A DNA stretch of 64,000 nt from NCBI GenBank assembly GCA_033026295.1, contig CM065189.1, forward strand, positions 3,972,951 through 4,036,950, written 5' to 3'. This DNA is from Channa striata (taxonomy: Eukaryota; Chordata; Actinopteri; Anabantiformes; Channidae). Below, in pieces: positions 9,991 through 21,140 of the stretch. The stretch's first letter is position 1. Each line of letters starts with the position of its first letter. Below the pieces are notes generated by a model, which was not told where the DNA came from, did no database searches, and saw only the letters and a list, made by a program, of their open reading frames with translations. The position numbers and the translations under genes are program-made.

Positions 9991-11934
9991 TGGAGCAAAG
10001 TTAAATAACGTAGAATAAAAAAGTTGGGAGACGATGGAAATGAAAAGTCACTGTTTGCCAACAAAGTAAAACCAGAAAGTAACAGCAGCTGTATTAATAG
10101 TTCACCTTCTTACTGTTGAAATGTATAGAGAAAAGAAAAAGAATATTGGCATTAAATCAGAAAAGTACTAAATGCTGCAACAAAATGACACATATTACAA
10201 TGGAATATATTTTAGGGATTAAAAAATTAAGAAACCTTTATTAATAACCCTTTAAAAACAACAAGGGATACGGCAACAATATTTTTGTATTTTCAAATGC
10301 TGGAGTGTTAGAGTATTTTTGTATGCCATTAATCAACTTATTGCTTACAACCTCAATTTAAGGCTATTTATGTTTTAAAACCATAGCAACAAAATAAACT
10401 GCTACAAAAACTGCAATAATCCACAGAAAATTAAGACAATCAATTTTTACGTATTCTTCTAAATAATAGAAATACCACAAACTCAAACTTCTATCTTTTA
10501 AATGCAAAAAAATATATATTTATCTATAAAATGTATTTCAATTATGTACATAAATTGGTTTGTGAGATACGCATTTCACAAGAGGTGAAAGCAAAAATAT
10601 GACAAATAAAGCAAATTGAAATACAGTAAAAATGTGTGTGTTTCTGTCTAATATGTGATGATGTATAAGCATTGTAATGAGAAGAAGTACAAAAACTCGG
10701 ATATATAGAACATCTGCAAAAAGACGCACAGTGGGTTTTGGTGGCTTATTACTAATGTGTGTTTACACAATTTCTCTAATTTTGTTTGCGAAAAGAATTA
10801 TTTCACTATGTCATTTGGTTAGGATTCTACACATTTAAATGGAGAAACACAAATGGGAGTGCCACGCATCTGTCACTGCATGTCCAGTCACCGCACTCTC
10901 ACAAAGTTCACATTGCATTGGTCACATCCCTCCTTACTATTAACTAACAATATGATAAATCCGGTCGCTTGCACCAGCTAGTTGTCAAATAGCTGCCAAA
11001 CAACTAAAACTGAATGAAACTGAGTTTCGCCACAGAGGCACACGGCTAAAATACATATCAAATATACTATATCATCAGTTTTCCTTACTAACCTGCTGCT
11101 TTAGTCATTTTTATTTTGTTAATAAATGAATCACCACAAAACTACACAACTACTGCTTCCAACCTTCTCAGTGACTGTGATAGATATTTACTGTACAATA
11201 GTATTGAAACACAAAGTTTAATTTGCTGTAGTATAATAGTAATAGTATAAATTTATCTTCATGTTATCAGCAGATTTGTAGATCACTTTGCAGTGACAAT
11301 TATGTCTTCATCTTTAGTGGATTTGATTGTGTTAGGACACAGCAGGTAAAGTCTGACATTGTGCTTTGCTTTAGGAGAAATAACCCACTTCCAACTTTAA
11401 CCTCCTTCTGTACCTACATAACTATGTGACGAATCAGGGGCATAACAAATGCTGATTTTAGGATTGATTATTTGGCTGAAATTCCATGTTATGAAACTGT
11501 TGTTTTTAAATATTATTTTGTCCACCACATTATGTACATCTGTGAGAACTGGCTTCATAACAAAATGTCCTGTCTACACTACAGTTCAACAGCAGCACAC
11601 AAAACAGCCTCCAGAACTGAATCAGCCCCTCTGAGTCCAAACACAAACTGAACATTATCAGCTTCACCAAGGAGGTTTTACTGCAGGAGTGTTGGATTTG
11701 AGCCCCAAAAAGTTGCAACTGACTGGGAATTTAATTATCCATATGTACAACACACAGACTGGTTGATATCGCCTTAATGTAATGGAAACTGGCTAAAGTT
11801 TAAGAAGAATGAACTTGTTAGCTTGAACAGTTGCAGCACATCCAGCTTTTTGTAACTTCCAGCTTTAGGTGGATGTAAGCTAATCGCTAACTTCCACACC
11901 TTAAATAACAAGCTTGTTGTGGTGAACTCATGAC
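9991..11934. other. Unassigned AT-rich DNA
   Basis: Only short frames without domains were found. No repeat with recognisable ends is seen. Confidence 0.5.
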
Positions 11935-12478
11935 GAGGGATCACGCAAAGCCAGAAGGGGGCGTGATAGGAGAGGCTGACTCCTCCTGTAGTAAGCGTAA
12001 TGTGTCACTTCCTGTTTCTTCACACTGTTTTGGGTCTCTGCCGAAGGATTGTTGACTGGTTAATCGTAGCTCTTGTTTTTTTAAATTAGTGATTTCTCTG
12101 TATATAAACTATCACTTGGGATGTAAGATTTGTTTTACGCAAACACCTGCTCTCCTGAAATAATTAAACAAACTAGCTAACACTACCTAAACTTAATTGA
12201 TCTAGCTTCGTTAGCCTAGCACCTAGCAATGGCTTCCCCGTCTCCTTCTGTCTCTCCTCTGACTTGTTCAGTGTTCCACACGTTTAGTTTTTCCTCTGCC
12301 TCCTTTAGTGATAGCGGTACTTGTAATAAGTGTAAGGTTCTTGCAGCTTTGGAGGCGAGGCTCTCTGAATTGGAAGCACAGCTCCACACCATGACAAACA
12401 ATCCAGCTAGTCAGGCTCAGAGTTTTGCAAATCTCAGTGGTGTCTTGAAAAGCGGGAGGGGTGACAGCCAGTAATTTC
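11935..12478 (+). mobile_element. 5' end of an L2/CR1-group LINE (5' UTR plus ORF1 start)
   Basis: About 295 bases of leader precede a start codon at 12229. The leader ends with the GCTAAC/TTAGCCTAGC-rich run often seen just before ORF1 in fish LINEs of this group. The left boundary is chosen near GGATCACGCAAAGCC and is approximate. No endonuclease or reverse transcriptase follows, so this is an unusual 5'-end-only fragment. Confidence 0.55.
12229..12474 (+). pseudogene. LINE ORF1 N-terminus (truncated)
   Basis: This 81-codon frame starts MASPSPSVSP, a Ser/Pro-rich head. A Cys pair follows (CNKC, residues 32-35), then a short coiled-coil-like heptad region, LAALEARLSELEAQLHTM, at 38-55. This head-plus-coiled-coil layout is familiar from ORF1 proteins of fish L2/CR1-type LINEs, which coat the element's RNA; the esterase or RNA-binding region that should follow is absent. 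The stop at 12472-12474 comes soon after the sequence stops resembling ORF1. A small host protein is possible but less likely given the leader sequence. Confidence 0.5.
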
Positions 12479-12594
12479 CAATCAGAAATAAGTGAAGTAA
12501 ATGGCAGCATTTGAAGCAGGACATTTCACATCAAAACACAGTAAATCCTCAGGCAATCTTGATATTTTGCCACATTTGTGGTCTTACTGGTCTT

Positions 12595-12595
<1 letters not shown>

Positions 12596-12630
<35 letters not shown>
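12596..12630 (+). repeat. Poly(A) tract, 35 bases
   Basis: An uninterrupted A run lies 120 bases after the LINE ORF1 fragment. It could be the tail of a retrocopied transcript or a simple A repeat. No polyadenylation signal is clear just upstream. Confidence 0.95.
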
Positions 12631-12631
<1 letters not shown>

Positions 12632-14149
12632 CCCCAAGCCCACCCTGTCTGACCATTCGAGATACTGGTCAACACTAATGTGCAGCAGATATCTACTGGA
12701 TCATAGACTGAAGTGACAATGGTCATTCAACGGCGTGATGACATCTGACGCTGGTGACAAGTTGATAGGAGCAGCATAAGGATAAGTGGCAGAAGATAGT
12801 TTGAGTCTGTAAAAATGTATAACTACAGAAAGATTCTATTCTCGGGTATGAATGAATTGTGAAAAATCCATGCCAATGTACTGTGTCTGCAGGGTATTCA
12901 ACGAGACAGTTTTTAATGATGAAAGGATAGAGAGTGCAGCACAGGGATCCTTCAGCTCTTCACTGTTAATAGAGCCCTGTTACAAACACACATTCACAAG
13001 TCCAGCTTTTGTCTTTATCATTACAGTGGTTGTTTGTGTGTGTGAGTTCCTGTGTGTGTGTTCGTGTGTTTGTAAGAGGCAGAGAGAGAGAGTTTTGTCG
13101 TAATTAATTTGGCAGTATTCAGAAGTTAGATGTCAGCTAAAATGACGGTGAGGACACATGCCAACTCACATACAAATAAACACACACACACCCCATTGCA
13201 GTAAGTTAAGTAGACAAAGCAGAGTTACATGCAGGGAGGAAACAATATATCTGCACAAGCAAAATCTTAAAAAAATCATATTAAATGATTAAATGGTTAA
13301 AATTGTCTATGAATGAACTTTATTTTCACAGCATGGAATAGGCAGTGGTGGCAAAAAGGTGCTGATTAAGTGCAACTGCACATTTACTTACCACCTGAGA
13401 AAAAATAGGTTTGTTAGCGGGACTATTCAGAGACACTCAGAAACTTTTTAGAAAGTAATTAGTCCCATAATTCTAGCCAGAAAAGAACAATTGACGGGAT
13501 CTAAACAAGTGCATCAGATCCACGAGCAAAAGCAGTAATTACAATAAGTAAATGCATAATGAATGAGTTTTTTAACATGTTTTCTGTGACTGTGTTTAAT
13601 TACACTATACTGCACGTGCACAACACTGAAAAGCATGGATACATTCAAAACCTACACAATGCAAAGTTAGGAACAATTACTTAATATTTAATTACTTAAG
13701 GAAATAACAACAAATAATGAAACCCTAATTTGTTATTATTGGGTGCGTGAAGCGAGATATTTCAGCGGTCCACAGTACTTTTTTGGCTTCTGTTCAAAAC
13801 ACCTTGGAGTCCTGGCGTGTGGAGTGTTTTGTAAAAAGTGCATATTAATAAGTTCTCTCTCTCATTCAATGTGGGATCCATGGGATGGGATCAATATGGG
13901 AGGTCTGGTAAAACATGTCACATCTACTGTGTAACAAGTCTTACATTCAACCAAAGGCTTAAGATGTGAAAAAAATTTATTGGTTATTGGTGTTTTCCCC
14001 TTCAACTCATGAACACTTTAAAAACAGCATCTAGAGACACGTGTTACATTTCAATTTGGCTGATTTGTGGTTAATTCATCACATTTCCAACTCTTGCTGT
14101 TACTCTTCATCTAATATTCCTACTTCAAGGAGCAGCTTCTTCTTTTTAG
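12631..14149. other. Unassigned AT-rich DNA
   Basis: A GT-rich imperfect tract lies at 13030-13070 and a CA tract near 13181-13190. The remaining short frames carry no recognisable domain. Confidence 0.5.
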
Positions 14150-14218
14150 ACCTGCCAGAATGACAGCGTGGAGAATGATTGTCAGTGAACTATCAAAGGC
14201 AGGCCGGGATGCCTTATG
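14150..14218 (+). other. Candidate internal exon, 69 bp, gene unknown
   Basis: A pyrimidine-rich acceptor (CTTCTTCTTTTTAG, ending 14149) and a consensus donor GTAAGT (14219-14224) bracket 69 bases. One frame stays open across it (contains MTAWRMIVSELSKAGRDAL, starting after one leading base), and the other two hit stops. Sixty-nine bases with one free base at the left and two at the right keeps phase. I recognise no protein family. Short open segments of this kind also arise by chance. Confidence 0.28.
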
Positions 14219-16324
14219 GTAAGTGTTAAAGTTCGGGCTCCTCCATTGTTAGCGACCTCTTGACCTGTGAGCCTTTTTTTCAAATTTATTTAAACACTTA
14301 ACTGCTTCAGCAGCACTGTAAATGTTTCTGTTAAGTTATTTATTTCTTTATTTTTTAGAAGCACAATTATTGTAACCAAGCCACTGTTAATCAATAAATC
14401 ATTATTTATTAAAGTAAATTGCTTTTTGAGACCTGTAGGCTGCCTCTTTTTTCATAATTTATTGAAATAAATATTACATTAATTAACGTTAATTAACATT
14501 AACTAATTCTGTAATATTACATATTACAGAATTTTACAAAATCATAAGTCAATTAATATTTAATATTGAAGGTAAGATATCTTAAGGTGCGGTTGATAAA
14601 AATAAAGCCATGACACTTTCATGCATTTGAAGCTGGAAGCACCATGCAGTGATAGCAGCTTGCTTTCAGCAATTACATGCATTTTCTTCAGGAACTGCTG
14701 CTTCTAGTTTCAACTGATTTAAGATTCTTTGCATCCCTAAGAGGACGAATGCTCCCATTGGGGTTGTGGTTTGGACATTATTCAGTATACCTCTCAGCAA
14801 ACCCAATTCTGATAATCCTAACTGAAAGTGTGAACAGCCTGATACTTAGAAATGTGGAGGACCGATGGTGCCGGGCTGGGCCTGCAACAGTGGCAATTCT
14901 AGATGGTTTTAAACAAGCAGGCATTTAAAAAAGGGATGTCCATAAAATATTTGTGTGGGTCCAAGGTCCCCATTCAAAACCACATTTTCCCAATACAATC
15001 CAAGCACAGAAGACTTTGACTTTAAGAGACTGATCAACCAAAACTACACATTTTAGACAAATCCAGTTGACGTTTACTCATCATCCTCTGTGCAGAAACA
15101 TGTTATTGCATTCATGGCTGGGTTTTATCCATAAAACAGACCCTGACCTCGTCCTGGCTCTCAATCTCAGTTTCCTCTCCACATGTCCAGTATTGTACAA
15201 GTCTCTAGATCATAAAACAATTGTGTGTATGTGGATAAACTTAGCTTGAAGCTAACATCCCGTGGGTCACAGAAGAGTTGACACAAGGCTCTAACTGTCC
15301 ACAAACGGTTCACGGCAGACTCACTAAGGCCACAGACTCTGGTCCAGTTGTTGACTCAGATACAAAACATCCAATCTGCAGTAATTAAAATTCCTTTTAA
15401 GCCCGTGGACATTCTGAAGGTAAAGCTGCAATGATCACGAAACATTTCCTGTTGCTCCTTAACATTAAAAGCATTCATTATTGAAAACTTTGCTTGGTTC
15501 TTAATGAAAAGCAGTCATGCGAAATGTAATCTGTTCTCACTGATATTCACGCGATCTTCATTGGAGAAATACCTCAGTACGCAAATTGATATTTGGGGAA
15601 GATTTTGAAGGTTTATTGTTTTAATGATTACAATATCAATATAAAAATATATCATTACTTTCAATTAGGGCTGTGAATCCGTACATTTTTTACCAATTAA
15701 TCACACATTTTACATTTAAATTTGGAACCAACATAAAATGGATGTATCAAGGAGAAAATGTAGGGAAACCATGGATATGACCTAAACTAAGGGAGTTATT
15801 CCACCTTTACATTGAGCCATTTTGTGTGACAGACCAGCCTTCTCATTATCAGAAGAAAGAGCAGCTGTCATTTGTTAAAATGATGGCCCAGTTGTTACAC
15901 TGTTTGCATGAATAACAAAAATGAAGGCATAAATGGTTCCGGTCCTACTTTTAATAAGAGTTAAGAGTTAATAACCCATGACCCTTCGATAAAGAGATCT
16001 TATCTCATCGTATCTTATTACACAGCGTAATTTTTATGTTCATGAATCAGCAAGCAAATACAACATTTAAATATCTTCAGACATGAATTCATGAGCTGGG
16101 ATAAGCTCAAGAACTTTTTACCCTCTCTTAACAACTGTTCCAGCACTCTCTCAGTCGGCCTCCCAGCCCAGAGGTCTGCTTAGTGGCCTGTATCGTCAGC
16201 AGAACACTGGTTGTACTGGGCATCTCGCAGTGGGAGTGTATGTTAAAGCAGGATTACAGCAGAGAATGGATCTTAGCTCACTTCCCCTGATCAACAGAAA
16301 ACACACACACACACTGAGAGGAGT
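14219..16324. other. Unassigned DNA with a small palindrome
   Basis: This stretch is very AT-rich between 14270 and 14600. A perfect 12-bp-arm inverted repeat at 14506-14532 is listed separately. The 83-codon frame at 14677-14928 has no recognised domain. Confidence 0.5.
14506..14532. repeat. Perfect inverted repeat, 12-bp arms, 3-bp loop
   Basis: ATTCTGTAATAT (14506-14517) pairs exactly with ATATTACAGAAT (14521-14532) across loop TAC. It sits in a TTAATTAAC-rich stretch and may be the core of an AT-rich foldback element, but no longer arms are seen. Confidence 0.88.
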
Positions 16325-16540
16325 GTGTTGCTGTCGCTGCACTTCTTGTCTCTTTGCTCCCCTCTTTCCTCCTCGTCCTTATGTCCCATCTTTCGTTTGT
16401 TCCCTGTAGAGTTTTCACTTGGTCATTCTGCTTCTGTCTTTCTCATTCCTTCTGTTCCCTGTATATGTCCCTCATTCTCCTTCTCAGTTTTTCTTATTCT
16501 CTGTTTGCCCCTGTGTCTCTGTCTTGGTGACAGGCTTCAG
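16325..16540 (+). repeat. Polypyrimidine block
   Basis: The plus strand is dominated by C and T for about 215 bases. The overlapping Leu/Ser/Pro frames at 16325-16748 are composition artefacts. It is the same kind of strand-asymmetric block as those at 9.8, 33.2, 46.9 and 61.3 kb, in opposite orientation. Confidence 0.8.
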
Positions 16541-19445
16541 TAGAGCATATTCTCACTGTAACACTCCAGTAATCCGGGGACTGCCCCCCCAACTACACAC
16601 ACACACACACAAAAAAAAAAAAAGAGTAAAAAAAGTCAGTTTTACCTCTTTGCCATTCTACGTGTGCATGTGTGTGTTTGTGGGTGTGTGTTATCAATTT
16701 TGTGGGGATAGCTCATTTAAAATAGTGATTTTATCATTATGTAAATGACATTAGGAAAGCAGCCTCATCTGTTCTGATTGGCTGCTACTCTCACATCTCT
16801 GTATATATGCGTGTGTGTGTCTGTGTAACTGTGGGTTCAAAATGAGCCAATCAACAATAATTGTTTCCTGTGTGTCTCCCTCGCGTCTCGTCCGTTGAGA
16901 GGTGATGTCAAAAAGTTACTGTTAATTTGATGTGTCCTCCCTGTGTGTGTATGTCTGTGTGTGCGTGTGCATGTCCCTATGTAGTTGTTTGAAAATAAAT
17001 AATGTTGGTGCCGGCACTGACCTTTCGACACTGTAACAAGTCCCTGCAACTCCGAAGGTGGTGTGTGTAAGATGTGTGTGTTTTTGAAGGAGGGGTGTCA
17101 TAGTAAGACCTATATATATTTTTTTTTTAAATTTAATTTATTTTTTATTTAATTTTTGTTTTTCATTTTAAACTGTGTTGCATGTTTTCTTGCCACTTGT
17201 GTCTGTGCTGGGGTAATGAGCATTTTAATAAATGACTTGTGGTAAGTGTGTGTTGACAGGAGAGATAGTGCCATTCATTGTGAATGGCTCAGAATTTTCA
17301 TTAACGGTAAAAATATTTTTTAAGGTCAAAGAAAAGCGCTTTATAAGTGAGGACCATTTACTTTTTTGGACAAGTCCAAAATACATAAAATTTCCTACAA
17401 TTTGTACAGGTTCCAATGTTTGAAATTGTACATGTGCAGTAAGGCTCATTTTACGGATTCAACCGGCTAAGCATTTATTGGACACATTGCTTCAGATATG
17501 AATTATGACAAGGTTGCTGTTTTCTGTGTTTAGTTTATTTTACATTCATAGAAAAATCTAATTAGTAGTAATGACTAATTATTTCCCTGAATATGTACAG
17601 AAGATCCAAATGCATAACCCATGAGGGGATAAATATGGAATATTTTCATTTTGTGTATGTGTGCTTTTATTTTTTCTTATAAAAAAATCAGCTTCTTTGT
17701 CTTATCAGCTCTTCTCTGAAGGAATGCCCTGCTGTGTGTGTGCGTGTACATGTGAGCATGCAAAAGTCAGCTGTGTTCATTAAACACTAAACACTAAGCC
17801 ATGAAATATCAATTATGTAAAAGTCTTGTTTGTGTTTGGCTGTGCACAATTAATCCAAGACAGAGAATAGTGATTGAAAGGCACAACGATGCTGAAAGTA
17901 GTTTAACAGGAGCTGCTACAAAGGATTTAAATAGCAAACACAGCAAAGTCGCATCGATCTGAAGAAAGTGGCATCTCACCGATAAACTGGCACTTATAGT
18001 CATTGTGTCTGTCAGTGGCCTGCACAAACGTCACACTACTAATATTGCCATTAACTAAGAGCCGGCCTTGTCCTCAGATAAATGTGGAGAATGTTTATTC
18101 TCTGTGAGCTGAGCCATAAAAGCAGATACTTTGCAGAGAATTCTCACAATTTGGATTTTAATTCCACATACTCTATTGAAACTTTAAACATCTAAGGAGA
18201 CTTCTCAATAAGATATAGACACGTTTCACTGGATTCTGATGTTCAAATGTTTCAGAATGAGCCCACTCACACTTAAATTTTAAGTGTTCATTAGTATTTG
18301 TTAGACATTTACAATGCAAGTGTTTAGCAAACAGTAGGCTATCTCTCTTTTCCTGCCAACACCTGAAAATGGAACACGCTTACTACAATCCATTAATTAA
18401 CATGCAATGGAATCATTATCTCACTGCTCTGACACAGAAAAAAAATTGGCATTCGAAAAGAGTTCCCATTCCAAACAAATTTACAAGCCACGACATCAAG
18501 GTTACACTAATAATGTAGTGCTATGTTGCCATCCTGTGGAGTTCAGAGGAGGAAAAAAACGCATCATATTGCGTCTGTTAATGCAGACCCAGATGAGAAC
18601 ATGAATTAAGAGCAGTGTTCTTAATAGTGGGAATACAAGGCTACACAATTCTCGTCTGCATTTTAATCAGAATAAAAGCTGTCAGTCCTGGAGTTTTTTA
18701 GCATTCACTCGCTCATTATTGGCTGTTATGCAGTAACATAATTGCACATTTTCATCAGTTTAGTAATAGTATTACTAGTTACTTCATGCACTAGTGCATA
18801 TTTAGAAACCATATCGTGTGTTTTTTTTAATTAAGTTCTGTAAAGTGAATCTTCTTACATTAAGACAAAACAACCCACTTGCACATTACACTCAAGCGGA
18901 TGTTACCAAATCGGACTCTGCGGAAATGTCTCTATGCAGCAGGACGGCACTGTGTAAACGTAGGCGAGTTCTCTGTAAAACATTTTTAAGGAGCTATGGT
19001 GGTTTGAAGTGCAGTTCTGTATGCTGTATCCTATTTTTTTTTTTTTTTTTTTTGGTAAATGGGTGATCATAATTTTACTTTAGGTTAGACCAAATGTTAT
19101 TCTATGGGGATGTTTTGCTAAAATATCAAAGAAGCTAACACAGTTAGGAAGTAATATTGTTAGGTAACTTATCACACTCAATGAACAATAATAAGTAAAA
19201 TGTAATGCATTACGTTTGACAAGGAACTTTTTCAACACCGCAGTTGCTGAATTAGGTTTAATAATTAAATATTAAACTGCTCAGTCAAAAATGAAATAAA
19301 AATACATTATACACAGAGCTGATAGCTTGTGTTCTTACCAACTGATGTCTATATTGTACAAAAAAAATCAAAGTCCGCATGCAGCAGGAATCATCCTGCA
19401 TGAATGAATAGGAACCAAGCAGTCTCTTAAGCATTTCTTCTGCAG
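16541..19445. other. Unassigned DNA with broken GT/CA tracts
   Basis: Imperfect CA/GT runs lie at 16592-16611, 16662-16692, 16810-16826, 16940-16975 and 17056-17082. The last leads into TTTTTGAAGGAGGGGTGTCATAGT, closely resembling a string at 27415-27442. A 23-base T run is at 19029-19051. No coding region is recognised. Confidence 0.5.
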
Positions 19446-19496
19446 TCTTTGACGTACGGGCTGCAGTTCAGCAAATACATGAAGCGAAAGCTGTAA
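19446..19496 (+). other. Candidate terminal exon segment, gene unknown
   Basis: The acceptor-like TTTCTTCTGCAG (ending 19445) is followed by a frame reading SLTYGLQFSKYMKRKL and then TAA at 19494-19496. A second frame also stays open to a weak GT donor near 19505, which lowers the weight of the signal. The segment has more CpG than its surroundings. No family is recognised. Confidence 0.2.
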
Positions 19497-19734
19497 TGAC
19501 AGCTGGTATCAGCATGAGCCGAGTCAACTAAAGTATACAGATTTGTACTATCCTTGTAGGACTCAGCGGTCTCATAATGCTACAATAAGCCATCAGTGGA
19601 AAACGTGTCAGCCAGTCACCAGCTGCAGTGCTTACAACAAGCACAATTTGGTCACAAAGTACATAAGTGACTTTGTAACATGACGCTTCCATATTCAGCC
19701 ATAACGTTAAAAACAGCCGATGCTTTTATATTGA

Positions 19735-19990
19735 TTGGTGTGACTTATGAAAGCATATCATCCACCAATCCTCCAGTTGTTGGTTCGATTCCTGGCTTTG
19801 TGGTCACATGTCGAAGTGTCCTTGAACAAAACACTGAACCCCCACTTAGTTGCTCCCTGTGAGTGGTGGCCACTCCTCCATCGGTGTATTTGTGTGATTT
19901 TGTGTGTGATTGGGTAAATAAGAAACAGTGTAAAGTGCTTTGAGAACCAACAGGTAGAAAAGCGCTATCCGAGTCCATTTAACACAACCA
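19735..19990 (+). mobile_element. tRNA-headed teleost SINE
   Basis: The B-box-like GGTTCGATTCC (19782-19792) is followed by the core CACATGTCGAAGTGTCCTTG, ACACTGAACCCC, and the 3' part GTGTAAAGTGCTTTGAG with AAAAGCGCTATCCGAGTCCATTTA ending near 19981. This is the least degraded plus-strand copy of the family in the window. The B box and an upstream A-box-like region would have served as an internal RNA polymerase III promoter. Confidence 0.82.
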
Positions 19991-20859
19991 TCATGCCTCT
20001 CTCCTGTGCTCTGGTTAATTTGTGCTATAGAACAAAACCAAACTCTACACAGCACTTGTGTGACTTGCAGAAGAAGCCAGGTATAGCATTTTAAAGAATA
20101 CTAAGCAGGTGAGAGGTTTAGGCCAATCTCCATCTGCTGGACACATCTTCGTCTTTGCAGTGGTAGATTTTTTTTTTTAAATAACTTACTGTAAAGCTGT
20201 TACAATGACAAACCTTCTGTACTTTGATTGCTATAAATTAATCTACATTCATAGCAGCAGTTTGTTTCCAGTTGGTGGACGGATTGAGCACAAGTACAAG
20301 AAGATAATGATTTGTTGATCACCAAGGGAATAATTTAGTCACATCAAAATACAGAATAAAACAATAATATAAATGCTTCCATAGTGCTTCATTACTCTTA
20401 AATTTTCATAGATATTCTTAAAACTTTGTAGTATTTATAGTCAGTGCTCTAAAATATGATGATTGATGTCCTCTTAGGTGAGACCAAAAGGGAGCAGACT
20501 GAAGCAAAATTTATTTATAACGCCACTACTTTGTAATTAGCTACGCATATGAAGCCATTATATTCCCTCTCATATCCCTGCAAAATTAGTCAACAAATAA
20601 AGACTTTCTGGAGTTCTCCATGCAACAAAACAAAAAACAAACAGGAAGACGGCATTTTACTGAAGAATCTGTTGCCCTTAGGCACTGTTCTATCAGAGTA
20701 AATTCTTGTTACAATTCTTTTTAAACATCTTCTTAAACCCATTCTGGGTTTAATTACTTAAACATGAAATTATACTAGAGAGACAAAGGATCTGCGTCAT
20801 TGCTCCTTCGCATACAGTAGAGAAGCCTGTCACTGAAGGTGCTGCTTAGGAGACTCAGG
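19991..20859. other. Unassigned AT-rich DNA
   Basis: Nothing with coding or repeat-end structure is recognised. Confidence 0.45.
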
Positions 20860-20864
20860 GTGTC

Positions 20865-21140
20865 CTGCAAGGCTGAAAGTGTTGTCCAAGAACAATCTGC
20901 AACTTGTTACCCATGGTGCTGGCTTGAAACTCCAGGGAAACCCCTAGGGTTTCACGTCTTGTCCAAGACACTGTGGAATGGATGGCACAAGGGACAAAGG
21001 TATCTTGTCTAAGTCACTGGAGTGTATTTTGGAGTAGAAAGAGTTCACTGGCTGTCCAAGTAGTTCAACTGGAGATCAAACTGCCAACCCCAGGACTAGT
21101 AAGGACTGGTAACCTCTCTACTATCCAGTTCATAATGGCC
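20865..21140 (-). mobile_element. Degraded tRNA-headed SINE (uncertain)
   Basis: On the minus strand, the region around 21135-21070 resembles a tRNA head: TAGTAGAGAGGTTACC as an A-box-like segment and GGTTGGCAGTTTGATCTCC as a B-box-like segment. Toward its 3' side the complement of CTTGTCCAAGACACTGTGG matches the SINE core. Divergence is high and the tail is not clear. Confidence 0.35.

Noticed and set aside
19735..19800. Possible tRNA gene from the B-box-like GGTTCGATTCC
   Set aside because: It lacks a cloverleaf and continues into a SINE body and tail; the head is SINE-derived.
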